A stretch of 64,000 bases of DNA from Ursus arctos (taxonomy: Eukaryota > Chordata > Mammalia > Carnivora > Ursidae): NCBI RefSeq assembly GCF_023065955.2, contig NW_026622852.1, forward strand, positions 14,648,423 through 14,712,422, given 5' to 3'. The notes beneath the pieces are model-generated. The model saw nothing but the letters and a program-made list of their open reading frames with translations. It did not search any database and was not told the DNA's origin. The position numbers and the translations under genes were made by a program. Below are positions 59,275 through 64,000 of this stretch, in pieces. Positions within the stretch are counted from its first letter, which is position 1; the number at the start of each line of letters is the position of its first letter.

Positions 59275-61240
59275 AAAAAATCCATTCACCACAATGAAGT
59301 GGGACACAAGGGTGGTTTAATACTTGCAAGTCAAACAACAGGATACATCAGTAAGAGAAAAGATAAAAACCATATGATCCTTTCAGTAGATACAGAAAAA
59401 TCATTTGGCAAAATACAACACCCATTCATGATAAAAACTCTCAGCGAGATGGGTTTAGAGGAAACATACCTCGACATAATAAAGCCACATGTAAAAAACC
59501 CACAGCTAACACCATACTCAGTGGGGGAAAACGGAGAGCTTTTCCCCTAAGGTCAGGAATAAGACGAGGTTGTCCACTCTCACCACTTTTATTCAACATA
59601 GTACTGGAAGTCCTAGCCACAGCAGTCAGATGACAGAGAGAAAAGGCATCCAAATTGGTAAGAAAGAAGTAAAACTTAACGGTCTTTGCAGATGACGTGA
59701 TACTGTATAGAGAAAAGACTCCTCCAAAAAACTGCTATTAATACTTGAATTCGGTAAGGTTGCAGGATACAAAATCAGTGTACAGAAATCCGTTGCCTTC
59801 CTATAAACTAATAATGAAGCAGCAGAAAGAGAAATTAAGAAACAGTCCCATTTGCAATTTCACCAAACATAATAAAATACCTAGGAATAAACTTAACCAA
59901 AGAGATGAAAGACTTGTATGCAGAAAACTATAAAACACTGATGAAAGAAAATGAAGATGACACAAAAGAAATGGAAAGTCTGTGCTCATGGTTTAGAAGA
60001 ACAAATATTGTTAAAATGTCTATACTACCCAAAGCAGTCTACAGATTTAACGCACTCCCTATCGTAATACCAACAGCAGTTTTTACAGAACTAGAACAAA
60101 CAAATCCTAAACTTTGTTTGGAACCACAAAAGACCCTGAATACCCAAAGCAGTCTTGGAAAAGAAAAACAAAACTGGAGGTATCACAATTTCAGGCTTCA
60201 AGTTATATTACAAAGCTGTCATTACAAAACAGTATGGTATTGGCATCAAAATAGGCACATAGATCAATGGAACACAGTAGAAAGCCCAGAAATAAACCCA
60301 CAATTATATGGTCAATTAGTCTGCAACAAAGGAGGCAAGAATATGCAATGGGAAAAAGACAGTCTCTTCAACAAATTATATTGGGAAAACTGGACAACAA
60401 CATGCAAAAGAATGAAAATGGTCCACTTTCTTAAACGAAACACAAAAATAAACTTAAAAATGGATTAAGGACCTAAATGTGAGACCTGAAACCATTGAAA
60501 TCCTGGAAAAGTAATTTCTCTCACATCAGCCATAGCATCATCTTCCTCTATATGTCTCCTGAGGCAAGGGAAACAAAAGCAGAAGTAAACTATTGGGACT
60601 GTATCAAAAAAAAGCTTCTGCACAGCAAAGGAAACAGTCAACAAAACTAATGGACAACCTACTGAATGGGAGAACATACTTGCAAATGGCATATCTGATA
60701 AAAGGTTCGTGTCCAAAATATATAAAGAACTTCTACAACTCAACACCAAAAAACCCCCCAAACAATCCAATTAAAAAAATGGACAGAAAACATGAACCGA
60801 CACTTCTCCAAGGAAGACATATGGGTGGCCAACAGACACATGAAAAAATTCTCGACATCACCCCTCATCAGGGCAATACAAATCAGACCCACCGTGTGAT
60901 ACCACCTCACACCTGTCAGAAGGGCTGAAGTCAAAAACTCAAGAAACAACAAATGTTGGTGAGGATGTGAAGAAAAAGGACCCCTCATGCACTGTTGGTG
61001 GTAAAGCAAACTGGTGTAGCCACTGTGGAGGAAGGTATGAAGTATCCTCAAAAAATTAAAAATAGAACTGCCCTATGATCCAGTAATCGCATCACTGAGT
61101 ATTTACCCAAAGATTTACAAAAACACTAATTCAAAGGAATATATGCAGTCCTATGTTCAAAGCAGCATTATCAACAATAGCCTAAGTATGGAAGCAACAC
61201 AGGTGTCCATTGATAGGTGAATGGAAAAAGAAGAGGTGAG

Positions 61241-61242
<2 letters not shown>

Positions 61243-61283
<41 letters not shown>

Positions 61284-61284
61284 C
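61243..61284. repeat. (CA)n microsatellite in L1 3' region
   Basis: About 18 CA units, then cgcacacac; expanded within the L1 sequence. A 14-G run follows at 61444-61457. Confidence 0.93.
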
Positions 61285-62360
61285 GGAGATATTATTCAGC
61301 CATAAAAAAGAATGAAATCTTGCCATTTACAATGACATGGATGGAGCTAGAGAAGATAGTGCCAAGCAAAATAAGCCAGTCAGAGAAAGACAAATACCAT
61401 ATGATTTCACTCCTATGAGGAATTTAAGAAACAAAACAAACACGGGGGGGGGGGGGGTCAGGGAGACAAACCAAAAAAAAACCCCAGACTCTTAACTGTA
61501 AACGACAAACAGATGGTGACCAGAGGGGAGGCGGGGAGGGATGGGTGAAATAGACGATGGGGTAAATTAAGAGCACACTTAGCTCGATGAGCACTGGGTG
61601 ATACATGGAATTGTTGAATCACTATATTATACACCTGAAACTAACAATACACTGGAATTAAAATCTAAACAGATCCTTGGAAATTATAGATATAGGTCAG
61701 GAGCCAAACTCTGGTGGGTCTATTTCAGTTCGCGGCTGAACACACTGAAAAAAATTGTTTTAAAAAAAAAGCCTAATGATTTGTTGTGACTGACTCCCTT
61801 ATTCCAAGAACGCTTGTTTTTAGTTTGTCTTCATGCTTACGTTTCTGCATTAATGGAACAAAATCAAGTCTTTGCCACTCAAATATTTAGATGAAATAAT
61901 GAGCACAGAAAAATAAAATGCATGGGGAGGGTCGTTTGTCATTGTTCAAAAGTAGAATCAGACTATACCTCTTTTTAAAAATCCGTTTTGGCCACATAAC
62001 AGTAACTCTGAACATCCGTTCCATATCACTCCTAACGAGCTCTTCAGTCCTTCGGAAACACCGAAGCAGGAATCTCAGTAGGATTAGGGGTGAAATAAGG
62101 TTTCTCCTGCATTCTTAAAGCAATAACAGTGAAACTGTTGGGCCTTCTGGCTTGCAAGAGAGGATCCCTAAAACCTTCTGGAGCCCTGAAATGTCTGTTC
62201 ATTAAGTGTGGGAACAGAGTTTGCTGCTGAGTCCAGTTTGTCTTCTGGGGTGAAGGGGAAGGTGACATTGCATCACCCCGACAGGGGCTGTGTGCGTGAA
62301 CGTGTGTTACTCCGAATTGTTGGAGCATGGGACCTCACTTCGTTTCTATTTCCTTTGTAG

Positions 62361-62612
62361 GCTTTGGACTTCTTGTTGCTGCTGTTTGCAGCCGCAGTGG
62401 TGACATGGGCAGACCACGCCGCGCCTCTCCTCCTTGGCCTCAGCGCCAGCTGGTTGCCATGGCATCGGGAAGGTGGCCCAGCGGGGTCAGCTTCAAGCTT
62501 CCTTGGCAGGAGTCCAGTGCACAGGGTCACTCTGCAGGAGGCTCTCACTCTGCTTCCCGGTAGCATGCCCCTTCTGCTGCAAAAAGAGCCATGGAAGGAA
62601 CAGACCCAGAAG
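62361..62612 (+). CDS. FOCAD: FOCAD coding exon 18 of 18 in window
   Basis: 252 bases, 84 codons, phase 0-0: ALDFLLLLFAAAVVTWADHA APLLLGLSASWLPWH ... FLGRSPVHRVTLQEALTLL ... LLLQKEPWKEQTQK. Acceptor cgtttctatttcctttgtag, donor AAG|gtgagg. The very hydrophobic first ~30 residues could be mistaken for a membrane segment, but in this family they belong to a helical repeat. About 50 C-terminal residues remain to be encoded beyond this exon, and I do not see them before 64000. Confidence 0.96.
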
Positions 62613-64000
62613 GTGAGGTTGGCAGCCCCCTGCTGTCAGGGCAGGTGGCCATCTTCTCTTGGGCAATTTCTGCCGTAGAATTGAGGTCGGCAGTTCAGTG
62701 AAACCGCAGTCCCCCCGCGGGCTTTCATCCTCAGCCCCGAAGCGCGGCCAGATGCAGACCCTCAGAGACTGAGGCTGACTGCTGGCCAGAAGCAACAGTG
62801 ACAATAGCAGCAACTCGCTTCCAGTGGGAGGTGAGGCGGGAAGAAGAGCTTATACTTGCCCTCGATGTGTTCTTGATCCTGGGGCTGAAAGGAGGAGTGA
62901 GGCTGTGAGTGCTCAGAATGTCCGCGTGAGGACAGATGGGAAGGCAGGTTCAGGGCTGCAGGGATCGTAGGACCGGGAGATGACAGCGGTGCTGAGCAAG
63001 GGTGGGGACGATCTGTCACGGGGGGCGGGGAACGGGCGTCGGGAGCATGCACATCGCTTGTTCGGTCCTGCAGCCACATTCCGGGGCCCGTCCTGCTCCT
63101 GGCCTGAGCTCGATGACGTGGGGAAATTTGTGAAGGTCGTCACCCTAGCCCTCAGGAAAATCCAGACTGTAGGAAGCACCTTTTCGTTTTTAATGTTGAG
63201 CTTCCGCAGGCCCCTGGCCGCCGTGCGGAGCTTGCGGAAATACCGTGCTTCCTCCACTTCTCGTTCCGTGGCTCTGAGCAGCCTTTAAGACACTTGATTG
63301 AAAGAGTCTTTTTTGAATCCCATTTAATGAAAACTGGATTTTTATGAGTTTGAAAGCTTAAAGCGAACTTTTTGTGGCTTTTTGTGAAAATCTGAACATT
63401 ATTCTTTACAAATATTTCTGAACTATGGACCCACAGGTTAGCCATCGCACAGCTCCACTGAGCATGTCAGTTAAGAGGCTTGGTTTTCGTAAGCATTCGT
63501 ATTATCCCAAATGTGGTGTTTCCTGTTTCATTTTAAATCAAAATCAATTCAGATGTGGTATCCCCTTGTGTTTTTTCTGGCCTAGGACACCGTGATCACT
63601 TTGGGCCACAGTGCAGTCATCCTGTGTCTGTTACGTATTTATTTACTTACCAGTCGGCTATCATAAAACAAATTTGAGAAAAAGAAATTTTTTTAAAAAA
63701 TTTAATCAAAACAGAGAATTAGGAGTATTTTCTTTCGTCTGACTCTTTCTTGCAAGCCAGTTTCTATGTCCAAAGTTAAGCTACCTGGTACCTATGACTA
63801 ATATACGTGTTTTAGTCGGGATTGGCAACATTCAGTCATTAATGAAATTATCCTCTACCTAATTCAGAAACAATTTTGGCTGTACCCTGGGAGATCAAAC
63901 TCCTGAGTCGTCTGAGTTTCTACTTTCTACCTCATTTGTGGGATTTATTTGCAGTTAACACACTTGGCTCTGCCTAATAAATTATTTTATGCCTTTCTCC
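62613..64000 (+). other. FOCAD: FOCAD intron, 3' end of window
   Basis: A moderately CpG-rich stretch (about 62700-63260) is followed by AT-rich sequence. The last ~50 codons of FOCAD are not visible here. Overlapping reading frames of ~100 codons on both strands (62980-63288 +, 62913-63257 -, 62762-63079 -) have no family resemblance. Confidence 0.6.

Larger units (their letters stand above)
54389..61668 (+). mobile_element. near full-length L1, sense, decayed
   Basis: Begins ggctgagaagatggcggaat agg (5'UTR) with a GC-rich leader to about 56120. The ORF1 region starts at 56122 with an intact 84-codon stretch (NNTPDREFKVMIIKILTGL), then breaks. The ORF2 region has a readable RT segment at 58744-58986 ([20 protein letters not shown]) and FADD at 59684-59695; the rest has many stops and frameshifts. 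The 3'UTR ends gatacatggaattgttgaat cactatattatacacctgaaac...gaattaaaatctaaac. About 6.9 kb after removing the two SINEs (57637-57825, 59080-59274). Not retrotransposition-competent. Confidence 0.93.
53418..62360 (+). other. FOCAD: FOCAD intron filled by a decayed L1
   Basis: 8.9 kb. The left 970 bases and right 690 bases are unremarkable; the middle is a near full-length sense L1 with two SINE insertions. Confidence 0.8.
4194..62612 (+). other. FOCAD: FOCAD (focadhesin) gene, partial: 18 internal coding exons
   Basis: Eighteen exons join in frame: 4194-4302, 7079-7195, 9756-9994, 13154-13243, 19765-19912, 21897-22016, 23659-23781, 24617-24694, 25380-25451, 26945-27047, 28905-28985, 41991-42119, 44278-44393, 46918-47178, 47961-48050, 51551-51728, 53320-53417, 62361-62612. 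The join is 2404 bases, one base plus 801 stop-free codons, and all split codons are consistent. The product matches my memory of the C-terminal half of mammalian focadhesin (KIAA1797), for example MGLALGMFLSRLCEEKL, VVKGNALLALSSLAVVV and LLLGLSASWLPWH. The family protein is about 1800 residues; I estimate this covers roughly residues 950-1750. It is mostly amphipathic helix, as in HEAT/ARM repeat proteins, including the conserved focadhesin C-terminal domain. Known roles from the literature are a focal-adhesion, vinculin-linked protein and tumour-suppressor candidate, and support of SKI-complex stability. Start codon, promoter and C-terminal exon(s) are outside the window. The copy looks functional: no frameshift and no retrocopy features. 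Confidence 0.95.

Noticed and set aside
62361..62450. Transmembrane segment in the last visible exon
   Set aside because: The hydrophobic run is part of a conserved focadhesin helical repeat; the family is not known as a membrane protein.
1..64000. Intronic microRNA mir-491, known from human FOCAD
   Set aside because: It lies near the 5' part of the human gene and I did not see its hairpin here.

Overview
The window is nuclear DNA from a placental mammal. The interspersed repeats point to a caniform carnivoran: about a dozen tRNA-Lys-derived CAN-SINEs and carnivore-type L1s. Two to three SINE copies (19430-19635, 59080-59274, and 57637-57825 in antisense) have the 'cagtcgttaagcgtctgcc ... 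gggcgtgatccc ... ctcctccgct' form that I associate with bears and seals (arctoids). The species is not determinable by eye.

The only protein-coding gene I can support is FOCAD (focadhesin, KIAA1797), on the + strand across nearly the whole window. I placed 18 internal coding exons between 4194 and 62612. They join to 2404 coding bases (one base plus 801 codons) with no stop, consistent phases at all 17 junctions, GT-AG borders at 16 introns, and one GC-AG intron (28986-41990). By family length (about 1800 residues) this is roughly the second half of the protein, up to about 50 residues before the C-terminus. The first exons and the last one or two lie outside the window. Focadhesin is a large helical, HEAT/ARM-like cytoplasmic protein. 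It has been reported at focal adhesions with vinculin and, more recently, as a factor supporting the SKI RNA-decay complex.

Layout. 1-4193: intron. 4194-28985: eleven short exons separated by introns of 0.7-6.5 kb that hold SINEs, MIR/L2 remnants, two L1 3'-ends with clear target-site duplications, and simple repeats. 28986-41990: a 13-kb GC-AG intron with nested SINEs, an antisense L1 fragment and a 1.65-kb, ~13-copy pyrimidine-rich minisatellite followed by a CpG-rich patch. This is the most unusual stretch in the window. 41991-53417: six exons, an LTR nested in an older repeat, a hAT-like DNA transposon and several MIRs. 53418-62360: a 9-kb intron mostly filled by one decayed, near full-length sense L1 (about 54389-61668) carrying two SINE insertions. 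62361-62612: last exon seen. 62613-64000: intron with a moderately CpG-rich stretch.

I found no bacterial or viral genes, CRISPR array, operon, rRNA or functional tRNA gene. The points most worth checking are the GC-AG intron, the minisatellite and its CpG-rich neighbour, a SINE inserted in the polypyrimidine tract of the 7079 exon, and an inverted SINE pair closely bracketing the exons at 19765 and 21897.
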